NCBI RefSeq assembly: GCF_003469205.1 | Contig: NZ_QSIN01000002.1 | Span: 124,001-188,000 of the forward strand | Source of the DNA: Collinsella sp. AM33-4BH | GTDB taxonomy: Bacteria > Actinomycetota > Coriobacteriia > Coriobacteriales > Coriobacteriaceae | DNA: 64,000 nucleotides | Direction: 5' to 3' | Part shown: in pieces, positions 26,492 to 35,827 of the stretch | Numbering within the stretch: the first letter of the stretch is position 1 | Layout of the letters: each line of letters starts with the position of its first letter | The notes under the pieces: generated by a model | Databases searched by the model: none | The model's input: the letters and a program-made list of their open reading frames with translations, nothing else | What the model was told of the DNA's origin: nothing | Position numbers and translations under genes: made by a program

Positions 26492-27495
26492 TGTTGTCCG
26501 CTCACGAGCTCGCGCGTATTTTTTTCGCGGGCGAGTCGGACGAGGCTCGCATCGTCACTGCCGATGCGTTTGATAAGTGTGAGCACCTGGGTGCTGCCTC
26601 GATCGCCATTGGCGTGTTCGATGGCGTGCACCGTGGACACCAGGAGCTCATTGCGGCGCTTGTCCGTGACGCCCGTGCCCATGGCTGTAAGGCGGTCGTG
26701 GTTACCTTCGATCCCGACCCTGACGTCGTGGTGAGCCCTTCGCCCGCTCAAAAATTGATGACGACGGCCGACCGTCTGCATGCCCTGGCTCAAACCGGGG
26801 TCGATGCGGTGGTGGCCGTTCCCTTTACGCCTGAGGTTGCGGCGCTTGACCATGTTGATTTTCTCTCGCTGGTGTCGCGTCTGGTCGACATTCGATCGAT
26901 TCGCGTTGGCAGCGACTTTAGGCTGGGTCGTGGCGGTGCTTCTGGTGTTGCCGAGATGCGCGCCTGGGGTGCCGAGCGCGGCGTTGACGTATACGGGCAC
27001 GACTTGCTTTGCGAGGGCGGTGAGGCCATTTGCGCCACCCGCATTCGTCATGAGCTGGGACAGGGCCATGTGGAGCTTGCTGCTGAGTTACTCGGCCGCC
27101 CGTATATGGTGCGCGGCGGTGTTATTCGCGGCCGTCACGAGGGTTCTGGCATGGGCTTTCCCACGGCAAACCTACATGTTCCCGACGGCATTCAGGTGCC
27201 TGCCGATGGCGTGTATGAGGGCCTGGTGCTGGTCAACGACATCGTGTGGCCCGCTGCCGTTAACGTCGGACTGCCGCCGACGTATGCTGACGATGCGGCA
27301 TCTGCGCATCTCGAGGCCAATTTAATTGGTTATACGGGCGACCTGTATGGCGCTTCCGTTTCGCTGGCGTTTACGCGCTGGCTGCGTCCGTCGCGCGTGT
27401 TCGATTCGCTGGATGAGTTGATCGCGACCGTCGAGGGTAATATCGAAGATATTCGTCACAACTTGGGCGAGCAGGGGGTGAGCGTCCGTGATTAG
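26488..27495 (+). CDS. ribF: Bifunctional riboflavin kinase / FMN adenylyltransferase
   Basis: 335 residues. The N-terminal FAD synthetase domain has IGVFDGVHRGHQELI and the C-terminal flavokinase domain has IRGRHEGSGMGFPTANLHV and VWPAAVNVGLPPTYADD. The product makes FMN and FAD from riboflavin. ATG 26488 overlaps the truB stop (ATGA-type), and the end overlaps the GTG of dnaG, so it is translated within the operon. Confidence 0.96.
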   Translation: MMLSAHELARIFFAGESDEARIVTADAFDKCEHLGAASIAIGVFDGVHRGHQELIAALVRDARAHGCKAVVVTFDPDPDVVVSPSPAQKLMTTADRLHALAQTGVDAVVAVPFTPEVAALDHVDFLSLVSRLVDIRSIRVGSDFRLGRGGASGVAEMRAWGAERGVDVYGHDLLCEGGEAICATRIRHELGQGHVELAAELLGRPYMVRGGVIRGRHEGSGMGFPTANLHVPDGIQVPADGVYEGLVLVNDIVWPAAVNVGLPPTYADDAASAHLEANLIGYTGDLYGASVSLAFTRWLRPSRVFDSLDELIATVEGNIEDIRHNLGEQGVSVRD

Positions 27496-29596
27496 CGATG
27501 AGGAAAAAGACCAGGTCCGCGCTGCGTCCGACCTAGTTGCCATCGTGCAGGAAACGGTTGAGCTCAAGCCCCGCGGCCATGAGTTTTGGGGCTGCTGCCC
27601 CTTTCATGGCGAAAAGACGCCGTCCTTCCACATAATCCCTGCCACGCAGGTGTGGCATTGCTTTGGCTGCGGCGAAGGCGGCGATGTCTTCACCTATATC
27701 ATGAAGCGCGAGAACCTGAGCTTTCCCGAGTCAATCCGATATTTGGCCGATCGCGCGGGTATTGAGCTGCATGACACCGGAGATCGCCGCGAGCGCGGTA
27801 CCAAGCGTGCCCGCATCTACGATCTGTGCGCCGAGGCCGCCCAGTTCTACCACACCATGCTTATGCGCGGTAAGGACGGCCGTCCGCGCGAGTACTTTGC
27901 CAGCCGCGGCATGGGTGGCGACGTCTGCCGCCGCTACTGCCTGGGCTTTGCGCCTGGCCGCAACGCGCTGGTGTCGCACCTGTCCCAGGCGGGTTTTACC
28001 CCGCAGGAGATGATCGATGCCAACGTTGCCGTGAGCCGCGGGCGCGGGCAGCTTGCCGACCGCTTCTACGACCGCGTGATGTTCCCCATCTTTGACGAGC
28101 AGGGTCACAACATTGCCTTTGGTGGTCGCATCATGGGTGACGGCCAACCCAAGTACCTCAATACCGCCGAGACGAGCGTGTTTCATAAAAAGCGAAACCT
28201 CTACGGCTTTAATTGGGCCAAGGAGTTTATCGTCGCGCAGGATACCGCCATCGTGGTGGAGGGCTATACCGACTGCATCGCCTGTTGGGAGGCGGGGATT
28301 AAAAACGTTGTCGCCACGCTGGGCACCGCGCTCACGGAGCATCACGTCAAGACGCTCACCCGCTTTGCTAAGCGCATCGTGTATATGTTTGACGGCGATG
28401 CCGCCGGTCAAAAGGCCGCTCGCCGTGCGATTCAGTTTATCGAGCAGGATTCTATGGACCTGCGCTGCGTGGTGCTGCCCGACGGCAACGACCCCATGGA
28501 GTTCATCACGGCGCATGGTGGACAGGAGCTTCAGGCGCGCATCGACGCTGCCGAGCCGCTCATGGACTTTGTCTACCGTTCGCTGCAGGAGTCGAGTGAC
28601 ATCACCACGCCGGGCGGTCGTGCCAAGGCGCTGGAAGATGCGCTGACGCTTATCTATCCGCTGCGCGATAGCTATATGATCGACACATACTTTATCCAGA
28701 TTGCCGATCTGCTGGGCTTGGATCTGGAGACGGTTCGCGCGAGTTCGGGTCGCGTGTTTCGCGATGTCGCCAAGCGCGAAGATGCGGAACGACGTCGTGA
28801 GCAGAACTATGAACGCCAGCGGGCGCAAGCCGAGCGCTCTGGTAGCGCGGGCGGTCGGACGTCTGGTTCGCAGGGGGCATCTCGCGGTGCTTGGGCATCG
28901 GGCGCGACGCCGCCGGTGTCCGCGCCGGTCGAGGAGGAGCCGTACGACCATGTCCCGCTCGATGCCTACGGCGCCGCGCCCGTGGAGCTCGTCGACGATC
29001 TGCCGCCGATCGATGTGCCTGATGATATGGGTGCTGTGCCTGTGACTGATGGTTCGGGCGCTCCGGCTGCGGCGGCGCCGATGGTTCTTACTGATCTTGA
29101 GCGCAAGTCCTTGGCAGGGGAGCGCGAGCTGTTGACGATGCTCACGAGCTACCCCGACCTGTTCCGCACGTATGCCGACCGCATCTGCTCTATCGAGTGG
29201 GTTGACCCACGTCACGAGTCCATCGCATGGGCCGTTCTGGCAACGCCGCCGGGAACCGATCCTGCAGCCTGCATGGATGCGGCGCGCTCGGTGTGTCCCG
29301 AGGCGGCAACGCTTGTGAGTGCCGGGCGCATCTCGGCGACGAGCAAGCATCCCACCGAGACGAACATCGTGTTTATGCTCGACACCCTCGAGCTCTACAC
29401 CATCAAGCGCCGCATGCGTGCCGCACAGGCCAAGCTGCGCCAGGACCGTTCGCTCGATGATGAGGCCCGTCGCGCGCTGACCGTGCAGGCCGCGCAGGAT
29501 TCGCAGCGTCAACGCGAGCTGCAAAAGTCTATCGGCGGCGTGGCGGACCCGTTCCGTTTGATCGGTCTGGAGGCCGCGGGCACCGAACAGGCCTAG
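27488..29596 (+). CDS. dnaG: DNA primase
   Basis: 702 residues. A CHC2 zinc finger near residues 36-65 (GCCPFH and HCFGCG), then the TOPRIM catalytic core with VVEGYTDC near 257 and the FDGDAAGQKA metal site, and a DnaB-interacting C-terminal helicase-binding domain after an Ala/Pro/Gly-rich linker (about 445-540). It lays RNA primers for replication. The start is a GTG (27488) inside the ribF end; the primary sigma gene follows 110 bases later, as in the macromolecular synthesis order of other bacteria. Confidence 0.96.
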   Translation: MISDEEKDQVRAASDLVAIVQETVELKPRGHEFWGCCPFHGEKTPSFHIIPATQVWHCFGCGEGGDVFTYIMKRENLSFPESIRYLADRAGIELHDTGDRRERGTKRARIYDLCAEAAQFYHTMLMRGKDGRPREYFASRGMGGDVCRRYCLGFAPGRNALVSHLSQAGFTPQEMIDANVAVSRGRGQLADRFYDRVMFPIFDEQGHNIAFGGRIMGDGQPKYLNTAETSVFHKKRNLYGFNWAKEFIVAQDTAIVVEGYTDCIACWEAGIKNVVATLGTALTEHHVKTLTRFAKRIVYMFDGDAAGQKAARRAIQFIEQDSMDLRCVVLPDGNDPMEFITAHGGQELQARIDAAEPLMDFVYRSLQESSDITTPGGRAKALEDALTLIYPLRDSYMIDTYFIQIADLLGLDLETVRASSGRVFRDVAKREDAERRREQNYERQRAQAERSGSAGGRTSGSQGASRGAWASGATPPVSAPVEEEPYDHVPLDAYGAAPVELVDDLPPIDVPDDMGAVPVTDGSGAPAAAAPMVLTDLERKSLAGERELLTMLTSYPDLFRTYADRICSIEWVDPRHESIAWAVLATPPGTDPAACMDAARSVCPEAATLVSAGRISATSKHPTETNIVFMLDTLELYTIKRRMRAAQAKLRQDRSLDDEARRALTVQAAQDSQRQRELQKSIGGVADPFRLIGLEAAGTEQA

Positions 29597-29706
29597 ATGT
29601 TGTGGTCAAGCAGCGTATTCTCGCCTATATCCAGTCCTCTTTTTGGGTATAGATGTCAATGTGTGTGCTAAAGTATTGAGTCCTGTGGACTATGAAGGGA
29701 GAATCT

Positions 29707-31056
29707 GTGCCAAAAAAGACTGAGAGCACGGGTACTGGGCTGGAATCCTACGTTGCAAAGCTCATGGGTAACGGCTCAAACAGGACTTCGGTAACCGAGG
29801 ACGAGATTCAGGTCGCCCTGAAGGATATCGATGTTTCTGACGAGCAGCTCACCGCGGTGTATTCCGCGCTGCGCAACAGCGGCATCCAGATTATCTCCGC
29901 GAGCGGTAACGACGACGCCCCCATGGACGTCGACGATGACGATAACGATACCGATACCGACGATTTCGATGACGACGACGAGCACGATTCCGGCTCGCTC
30001 GACGATCACGAGCTCAAGATGGCCCGTCAGGCCGACGCCGAGATGGGTTCTTCCAAGAGCAAGAAGAAGCGCACCGTGCGCACGTCCCGTTCACGCTCCC
30101 GCGTGCGTGGCATCGATGCCTCCACGGTGATGCTGACTGGCGATCCTGTTCGTATGTACCTCAAGGAGATCGGCAAGGTCGACCTGCTGACCGCCTCCGA
30201 AGAGGTCGATCTGGCCATGAAGATCGAGGCCGGTCTCGAGGCCACCGAGAAGCTCGAGGCTGCCGATGCCGGCGAGCTCGAGCTCACGCGTGCCGAGATG
30301 CGTCGTCTTACGCGCATTGAGAACGTTGGCCTCGAAGCCAAGCAGGCACTCATCAGCGCAAACCTGCGTCTGGTTGTCTCCATCGCCAAGCGCTATGTCG
30401 GCCGCGGCATGCTGTTCCTGGATCTGATCCAGGAGGGCAACCTCGGTCTGATTCGCGCCGTCGAGAAGTTCGACTACCAGAAGGGCTTCAAGTTCTCCAC
30501 GTACGCCACGTGGTGGATCCGTCAGGCCATTACGCGCGCTATCGCCGACCAGGCCCGTACCATCCGTATTCCCGTGCATATGGTCGAGACCATCAACAAG
30601 CTCGTCCGCGTGCAGCGCCAGCTTCTCCAGGACCTGGGTCGCGACCCGACCCCCGAGGAGATCGGTGCCGAGATGGACATGAGCGCCGACCGCGTCCGCG
30701 AGATCCAGAAGATCTCGCAGGAGCCCGTGTCGCTCGAGACCCCGATCGGCGAGGAAGAGGATTCCCAGCTGGGCGACTTCATCGAGGACTCCCAGGCAAT
30801 CGTTCCGCCCGATGCCGCCAGCTTCTCCATGCTGCAGGAGCAGCTCACCCAGGTGCTCGACTCGCTTGCCGATCGTGAGCGCAAGGTTATCGAGCTGCGC
30901 TTTGGCCTTGTCGACGGACATCCCCGTACGCTCGAGGAAGTCGGCCGCGAGTTTGGCGTCACGCGCGAGCGTATCCGCCAGATCGAGTCCAAGACCTTGG
31001 CCAAGCTCCGCCACCCCAGCCGTTCGAGCAAGCTGAAGGACTATATCGAAAGCTAG
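29707..31056 (+). CDS. rpoD: Primary RNA polymerase sigma factor (RpoD/SigA)
   Basis: 449 residues from GTG 29707, which follows AAGGGAG; the in-frame ATG 29692 overlaps that site and is less likely. Near residue 80 is an acidic tract ([21 protein letters not shown]), then region 1.2 ([16 protein letters not shown]), region 2 ([42 protein letters not shown]), region 3 and region 4 with the HTH ([20 protein letters not shown]). The housekeeping role follows from the full set of regions. A terminator follows at 31066. Confidence 0.96.
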   Translation: MPKKTESTGTGLESYVAKLMGNGSNRTSVTEDEIQVALKDIDVSDEQLTAVYSALRNSGIQIISASGNDDAPMDVDDDDNDTDTDDFDDDDEHDSGSLDDHELKMARQADAEMGSSKSKKKRTVRTSRSRSRVRGIDASTVMLTGDPVRMYLKEIGKVDLLTASEEVDLAMKIEAGLEATEKLEAADAGELELTRAEMRRLTRIENVGLEAKQALISANLRLVVSIAKRYVGRGMLFLDLIQEGNLGLIRAVEKFDYQKGFKFSTYATWWIRQAITRAIADQARTIRIPVHMVETINKLVRVQRQLLQDLGRDPTPEEIGAEMDMSADRVREIQKISQEPVSLETPIGEEEDSQLGDFIEDSQAIVPPDAASFSMLQEQLTQVLDSLADRERKVIELRFGLVDGHPRTLEEVGREFGVTRERIRQIESKTLAKLRHPSRSSKLKDYIES

Positions 31057-31065
31057 TCAAGCAAG

Positions 31066-31101
31066 AAGCGCCCTCAAGCACATCCGCCTGGGGGCGCTTT
31101 C
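31066..31101 (+). terminator. Terminator of rpoD
   Basis: AAGCGCCC (31066-31073) pairs with GGGCGCTT (31092-31099), loop 18 bases, followed by TC. It is weak in U-tract but well placed ten bases after the stop. Confidence 0.65.
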
Positions 31102-31104
31102 ATG

Positions 31105-31132
31105 TAGTCATTGGGGACGTCCTCAATGACTA
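31105..31132. repeat. 28-base palindrome with GGGGACGTCC core
   Basis: TAGTCATTG, a G/T position, GGACGTCC, then CAATGACTA reads as a nearly perfect palindrome (one G-U wobble at 31114/31123 in plus-strand RNA). It lies between the rpoD terminator and the tRNA promoter. The GGGGACG core is shared with other intergenic palindromes in this window. Confidence 0.55.
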
Positions 31133-31158
31133 GGTCGGAAAAAATCTCAAAAAAGTTC

Positions 31159-31186
31159 TTGCCCTAAGCTGATTCGTCCGTATAAT
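31159..31186 (+). promoter_or_regulatory. Promoter of the tRNA-Asn genes
   Basis: TTGCCC (31159-31164) and a consensus -10 TATAAT (31181-31186) with a 16-base spacer, 31 bases before the first tRNA. The strong -10 fits a stable-RNA promoter. Confidence 0.7.
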
Positions 31187-31216
31187 AAACTTCGTTGCTT
31201 GAGAGCATGCACCTAT

Positions 31217-31291
31217 TCCTCGGTAGCTCAATGGTAGAGCACGCGGCTGTTAACCGCGCTGTTGTAGGTTCGAGTCCTACCCGGGGAGCCA
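31217..31291 (+). tRNA. tRNA-Asn (GTT), copy 1
   Basis: A complete 75-nt cloverleaf with encoded CCA: acceptor stem TCCTCGG/CCGGGGA, anticodon GTT in CTGTTAA, TPsiC arm with GGTTCGAGTCC. It reads Asn codons AAC and AAU. The gene is followed by its own small terminator-like hairpin. Confidence 0.98.
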
Positions 31292-31300
31292 GAATTTCTC

Positions 31301-31323
31301 AGCCCATTCCGCTGGGCTTTTAA
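31301..31323 (+). terminator. Short hairpin between the two tRNA-Asn genes
   Basis: AGCCCA (31301-31306) and TGGGCT (31313-31318) with TTTTAAATT after. It resembles a weak intrinsic terminator and could lower transcription of the second copy or guide processing. Confidence 0.5.
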
Positions 31324-31325
31324 AT

Positions 31326-31400
31326 TCCTCGGTAGCTCAATGGTAGAGCACGCGGCTGTTAACCGCGCTGTTGTAGGTTCGAGTCCTACCCGGGGAGCCA
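31326..31400 (+). tRNA. tRNA-Asn (GTT), copy 2
   Basis: Identical to the first copy over all 75 bases, including CCA, with a period of 109 bases between starts. The preceding ATTCCTCGG flank is partly repeated, which points to a recent tandem duplication or gene conversion. Confidence 0.98.
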
Positions 31401-31406
31401 GGTTGT

Positions 31407-31436
31407 AAAACCCGTCGCTTATGCGGCGGGTTTTTT
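31407..31436 (+). terminator. Terminator after the tRNA-Asn pair
   Basis: CCCGTCGC (31411-31418) pairs with GCGGCGGG (31423-31430), loop TTAT, followed by TTTTTT. A strong intrinsic terminator. Confidence 0.85.
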
Positions 31437-31594
31437 CATGCCGCGACCACTTGACTCGAACGTTGCCATATCAACATTTCGTGTCGAGGATGTAATCCCG
31501 CGACCCACCACCTCAACATGGCGCGGTCGTTGTAGAATATTGCAATGATTGCTCCCACGACATGGTGCCGCGAGCACCAGATAAGGAGATTCTT

Positions 31595-31951
31595 GTGTCT
31601 GAGACCATTAACGGCAGCCTGAGCGTCTCGAACGACGTTATTGCCGATATTGCCGGTTATGCCGCGATGACGTGCTATGGCGTCGTCGGTATGGCTGAGC
31701 AGCTCCAAGGCGCCGAGAGCGTGCGCCTGCTTGCCGGTCAGCGCCTCCGCAAGGGCGTGCTTGTCTCCGCCGACGAGAACGGCCTTACGGTCGATCTTCA
31801 CGTCGTGCTCGAGAACGGCGTCAACATGAAATCCGTCTGCCACAATCTTTCGAGCTCCGTTGCCTTCACCCTGCAGGAGATCGCCCAGATCGATCCCGCC
31901 AGCCTTAAGATCGGCATCCATATCGACGCGCTCAAGAGCCGTCTGAACTAG
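31595..31951 (+). CDS. Asp23/Gls24 family envelope-stress protein
   Basis: 118 residues from GTG 31595, with AAGGAG upstream; the open frame extends to 31562 but has no site there. The family signature is visible: INGSLSVSNDVIADIAGYAAM, TCYGVVGMAEQL and VLENGVNMKSVCHNLSSSVAFTLQEI. Small soluble proteins of this family support envelope stress responses; in many Gram-positives this paralogue precedes fakA, as here (28 bases). Its exact role is not established. Confidence 0.88.
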   Translation: MSETINGSLSVSNDVIADIAGYAAMTCYGVVGMAEQLQGAESVRLLAGQRLRKGVLVSADENGLTVDLHVVLENGVNMKSVCHNLSSSVAFTLQEIAQIDPASLKIGIHIDALKSRLN

Positions 31952-31978
31952 CATCCGAAAACGGAGATTTAAATACCC

Positions 31979-33640
31979 ATGATTGCAAAGACCATTCGCA
32001 CCTGTTTTCCGATCGCTGCGGCTGCCGTTTCCGACAAGGCCGAGGAGATCAACAAGCTCAACGTCTTTCCCGTGCCCGACGGTGACACCGGCACCAACAT
32101 GTCGCTCACGCTCGCCTCGGTGACCAAGGAGCTTTCTGCCCTTCCCGCCGACGCCGACATGGAGGCCATCGCCGGCGCCATCACCCACGGCTCCCTGATG
32201 GGCGCCCGCGGCAACTCCGGCGTCATCACCTCGCAGATCTTGCGCGGCGTGGCCGAGGGCCTTGTCTCCGCCGACGAGCCCATTACGTCCGCCAACATCG
32301 CCTTCGCCTTCCGTCGTGCCGTCAAGGTTGCCTTCCAGGCCGTCCGTAAGCCCATCGAGGGTACGATCCTCACGGTGTTGCGCGATGTCTCGACCAAGGC
32401 CGACGAGTGCGAAAAGAAGAAGTTCTCGGCCGAGGACGCGCTCGACGCCATCGTCGTCGAGGCCTACCAGTCCGTCGCCCGCACGCCCGACCTGCTGCCC
32501 GTTCTGAAGGAGAACGGCGTGGTCGACTCCGGCGCCTTTGGCTTTGCTATTTTCCTTGAGAACTTTGTTGCCGCCGCTCTTGGCCGCAGCACCGTTGTCG
32601 AGGATTTCTCCGCCACGTTTGACTCCGCTGGCTCTGCCCGCGACGCGGCCCTTGGTCGTGTTGAGATCGAGGCCAACGACGACTGGGAGGGCTCGGAATT
32701 CCGCTACTGCAACGAGTTCCTCTTTAAGGCCGACGCTCCCTTTGACGAGGACGAGTGCCTCAAGTTCCTGGGTTCCATGGGCGACTGCGAGCTGCTCGTG
32801 GGTGCTTACCCCGATTACAAGATTCACGTGCACTCCAACACCCCCAACCTGGTGCTCGAGCATATGCTGCAGCTTGGTCAGATTTACGAGGTCTTTATCC
32901 ACAACATGGAGATGGAGGCCCACGACCGTACCGCCAAGATCCACGAGGACCAGGAAAAGGCCGCCGAGCCCGCCAAGGCGCTGGGCTTTGTCGCCGTTGC
33001 CGCCGGTTCCGGCGAGGCAGACATCCTCAAGTCCCTCGGCGTCGACGTGATCGTGTCGGGTGGTCAGACCATGAACCCCTCGACTGCAGACTTGCTGGGC
33101 GCCGTTGACCAGGTCAACGCGACCTCGGTCATCATCCTGCCCAACAACGGCAACATCCGCATGGCTGCCGAGGTCGCTGCCTCAGCCTGCACCGACAAGA
33201 AGGTAGCCGTCGTTCCCACCAAGACCGTCCCGCAGGCCTTCTCCGCGCTGTTCGCGGTCCTGCCCGATTCCGAGCTCGAGGATGCCGTCGCCGCTATGGT
33301 CGACGCCATCAGCGAGGTTCGCGATGGCGAGGTCACCCGTGCCGTGCGCGATTCCAGCGCCTCCGACGGCTCGCCGATTCACTCCGGTGACGTCATGGGT
33401 ATCATCGCCGGCTCCATCGACGTGGTCGGCTCCGACGTGAAGCAGGTCACGCTCGATTGCATCAACCGTATGCAGGAGGAAGAGGAGGGCGACGCGCTGA
33501 CGATTCTGGCCGGCGAGGAACTGTCCGATGAGGCCTTCCAGGAGATCGTAGACGCCATTGAGGAGGCTCAGCCCGATTTGGAGATCGACGCCCATCGTGG
33601 CGAGCAGCCGCTCTATCCCGTGATCTTCTCGATCGAGTAG
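31979..33640 (+). CDS. fakA: DAK2-domain fatty acid kinase subunit FakA (YloV)
   Basis: 553 residues. The N-terminal DhaL/DAK2 ATP-binding domain has VFPVPDGDTGTNMSLTL (Mg-binding Asp triad) and LMGARGNSGVITSQIL, followed by the middle and C-terminal fatty-acid-kinase domains. FakA phosphorylates fatty acids delivered by a DegV-type FakB, feeding exogenous acids into phospholipids. FakB is not in the window. PlsX, which handles acyl phosphates, is encoded 5 kb downstream. Confidence 0.9.
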   Translation: MIAKTIRTCFPIAAAAVSDKAEEINKLNVFPVPDGDTGTNMSLTLASVTKELSALPADADMEAIAGAITHGSLMGARGNSGVITSQILRGVAEGLVSADEPITSANIAFAFRRAVKVAFQAVRKPIEGTILTVLRDVSTKADECEKKKFSAEDALDAIVVEAYQSVARTPDLLPVLKENGVVDSGAFGFAIFLENFVAAALGRSTVVEDFSATFDSAGSARDAALGRVEIEANDDWEGSEFRYCNEFLFKADAPFDEDECLKFLGSMGDCELLVGAYPDYKIHVHSNTPNLVLEHMLQLGQIYEVFIHNMEMEAHDRTAKIHEDQEKAAEPAKALGFVAVAAGSGEADILKSLGVDVIVSGGQTMNPSTADLLGAVDQVNATSVIILPNNGNIRMAAEVAASACTDKKVAVVPTKTVPQAFSALFAVLPDSELEDAVAAMVDAISEVRDGEVTRAVRDSSASDGSPIHSGDVMGIIAGSIDVVGSDVKQVTLDCINRMQEEEEGDALTILAGEELSDEAFQEIVDAIEEAQPDLEIDAHRGEQPLYPVIFSIE

Positions 33641-33649
33641 GCTCTGCCC

Positions 33650-35827
33650 ATGTCCGAGCTGTGCTCCGTGCCGCGCGTCTCGGAGCGCTTTGCCCAGAGC
33701 AATGCGCTCGACGAAGATATCGCGCGACTCAAATATGTTTCAGGTAAACGTGAGGAGGCCCTTCGCCGTCTGGGAATTCGGACGGTGGGGGACCTCCTTC
33801 TCCATATCCCTCATCGTTACCTCGACTTTACTCGTTCGTGGTCCATCGAGATGGCGCCCATCGGTACCGTGTGCACTATCATCGCCACGGTCGACCGCAT
33901 CGTCCAAAAGCAGCCGCGTCCGCGCATGCAGGTGACCGAGGTCTCACTCGTTGACGAGACGGGCGTGCTACAGGTCGCCTTTTTCCGCCAGCCCTGGATT
34001 GCCCAGCAGCTTAAGCAGGGCGACCGCCTGGCCGTGATGGGCAAGGTCGAGTTTGCCTACGGTTTTAAGCAGATGGCCTCGCCGCACTTTGAAAAGCTCG
34101 AGGAAGGGCGTGCCGCAGGCACTATCCTGCCGGTCCATTACGTCAGTGATGGCGTGAGCCAGGCGTGGATGCGCCGCATCGTAAGCGGCGCGCTCGAGGT
34201 CGTCGGCAATCCCTTTGATCCCATTCCGGCGCGCTTACGCGTTAAGCGTCGCCTGATGAGCAATGCTCGTGCGCTTCGATCGATCCACTTTCCCTCGAGC
34301 ATGGCTGAGCGCGACATCGCACGCCGGCGTCTTGCCTACGAGGAGTGTCTCTACCTGCAGCTGGCGCTGCGTCTGCGCAACGACGGCGGCCTGGTCGATG
34401 TGGTGCCCTATGCCCACACCGCGGGCGAGCACCTGGTCGCGCTCAAGCAGGCCCTGCCGTTTTCGCTGAGCAACGAGCAGGAGGCCGCGTTCCAGGATAT
34501 CCTGCGCGATATGTGCGATGGCGGGCGCGTGATGAACCGCCTGCTGCTGGGCGATGTCGGTACCGGTAAGACCGCCGTTGCCGCCTGCGCGCTGGCTGTG
34601 GCTGCCGATGGCGGTACGCAGGCCTGCGTTATGGCGCCCACGGGCGTGCTGGCGCGCCAATATGCCGATAAGACCGGCCCTCTGCTCTCGCAGGCCGGCA
34701 TGTCCTGGGCACTTCTGACGGGTGCCACGCCGGCCGCAGAGCGCGAGCGCATCCATGCGCAGCTGGAATCGGGCGAGCTTGACGTGCTCTTTGGCACCCA
34801 TGCGGTGCTTTCGGATAACGTTGCGTTCAAGCATCTGTCGCTTGTCGTCATCGACGAGCAGCACCGGTTTGGCGTCGGCCAACGCAACGCCCTACGCGCG
34901 AAGGGCCCCGGTGCGGACCTGCTCGTTATGACGGCCACGCCTATCCCGCGCACGTTGGCGCTCTCGGTCTATGGCGACCTGGATACGAGCATCATCCGCC
35001 ATCGTCCAATTCCGGGTGCCGGCGTGACGACGCGCGTCCTCACCGAGTCGAGTCGCGACCTGGCCTATGGCGCCATCCGTGAGGCGCATGAAAAGGGTCA
35101 GCAGGCCTACGTGATTTGCCCGCTCGTGGAGCCGAGTGACTCGGCCGATGAGCTGGAAGACGTGCCCGGTATTGCCCGCGACGATGAGGGCCGCGTGACG
35201 GTTCCCGTGCCGCTGCACGATACGGCGACCGAGCTCGATCGCCTGCGTCTGGCGTTGCCGGGCCTTGCCATCGAGCGCCTTCACGGCCGTATGCCAGCGG
35301 GGGAGAAGGACCAGGTTATTGATGCCTTTAAGCGTGGCGAGATTGACGTGCTCGTCTCGACTACGGTGGTCGAGGTGGGCGTCGACGTGCCTAACGCCAC
35401 CGTCATGGTCATCGAGAACGGCGAGCGCTTTGGTTTGGCTGCCCTGCACCAGCTGCGTGGGCGCGTAGGCCGCGGCAGCGTGTCGGGTACGTGCCTGGTC
35501 ATGACGCACTCCAAGGGCAACGGCGGCGCGTCGGCGGCACAGGAACGCCTCCAGTCGCTCGAGAAGACCTCGGACGGCTTTACGCTCGCCCAGATGGACC
35601 TGCGTCTGCGCCACGAGGGCGAGATTCTTGGCTACCGTCAGCATGGCGGCGTGACCTTGCACTTTGTTGACCTCGATGCCGACGAGGAATTGATCGAGTG
35701 GGCCCATTTGGACGCGGTCGAGCTCTTGCGGTATGCTTGCAACCTTGACTCCGTGGCGACGCGCCCCTTGCGCGATGCGGTCGCCATGCGGTATCGACAC
35801 ATCTTTAAGGAGGTCAGCGGAGGATGA
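33650..35827 (+). CDS. recG: ATP-dependent DNA helicase RecG
   Basis: 725 residues. The N-terminal wedge/OB domain (VGDLLLHIPHRYLDFT, LVDETGVLQVAFFRQPW) is followed by helicase motifs: Walker A GDVGTGKTA near 302, DEQHRFG near 402, TATPIPRTL, and the C-terminal RGRVGRG motif VI. RecG regresses stalled forks and Holliday junctions. The stop overlaps rsmD by four bases (ATGA). Confidence 0.95.
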   Translation: MSELCSVPRVSERFAQSNALDEDIARLKYVSGKREEALRRLGIRTVGDLLLHIPHRYLDFTRSWSIEMAPIGTVCTIIATVDRIVQKQPRPRMQVTEVSLVDETGVLQVAFFRQPWIAQQLKQGDRLAVMGKVEFAYGFKQMASPHFEKLEEGRAAGTILPVHYVSDGVSQAWMRRIVSGALEVVGNPFDPIPARLRVKRRLMSNARALRSIHFPSSMAERDIARRRLAYEECLYLQLALRLRNDGGLVDVVPYAHTAGEHLVALKQALPFSLSNEQEAAFQDILRDMCDGGRVMNRLLLGDVGTGKTAVAACALAVAADGGTQACVMAPTGVLARQYADKTGPLLSQAGMSWALLTGATPAAERERIHAQLESGELDVLFGTHAVLSDNVAFKHLSLVVIDEQHRFGVGQRNALRAKGPGADLLVMTATPIPRTLALSVYGDLDTSIIRHRPIPGAGVTTRVLTESSRDLAYGAIREAHEKGQQAYVICPLVEPSDSADELEDVPGIARDDEGRVTVPVPLHDTATELDRLRLALPGLAIERLHGRMPAGEKDQVIDAFKRGEIDVLVSTTVVEVGVDVPNATVMVIENGERFGLAALHQLRGRVGRGSVSGTCLVMTHSKGNGGASAAQERLQSLEKTSDGFTLAQMDLRLRHEGEILGYRQHGGVTLHFVDLDADEELIEWAHLDAVELLRYACNLDSVATRPLRDAVAMRYRHIFKEVSGG

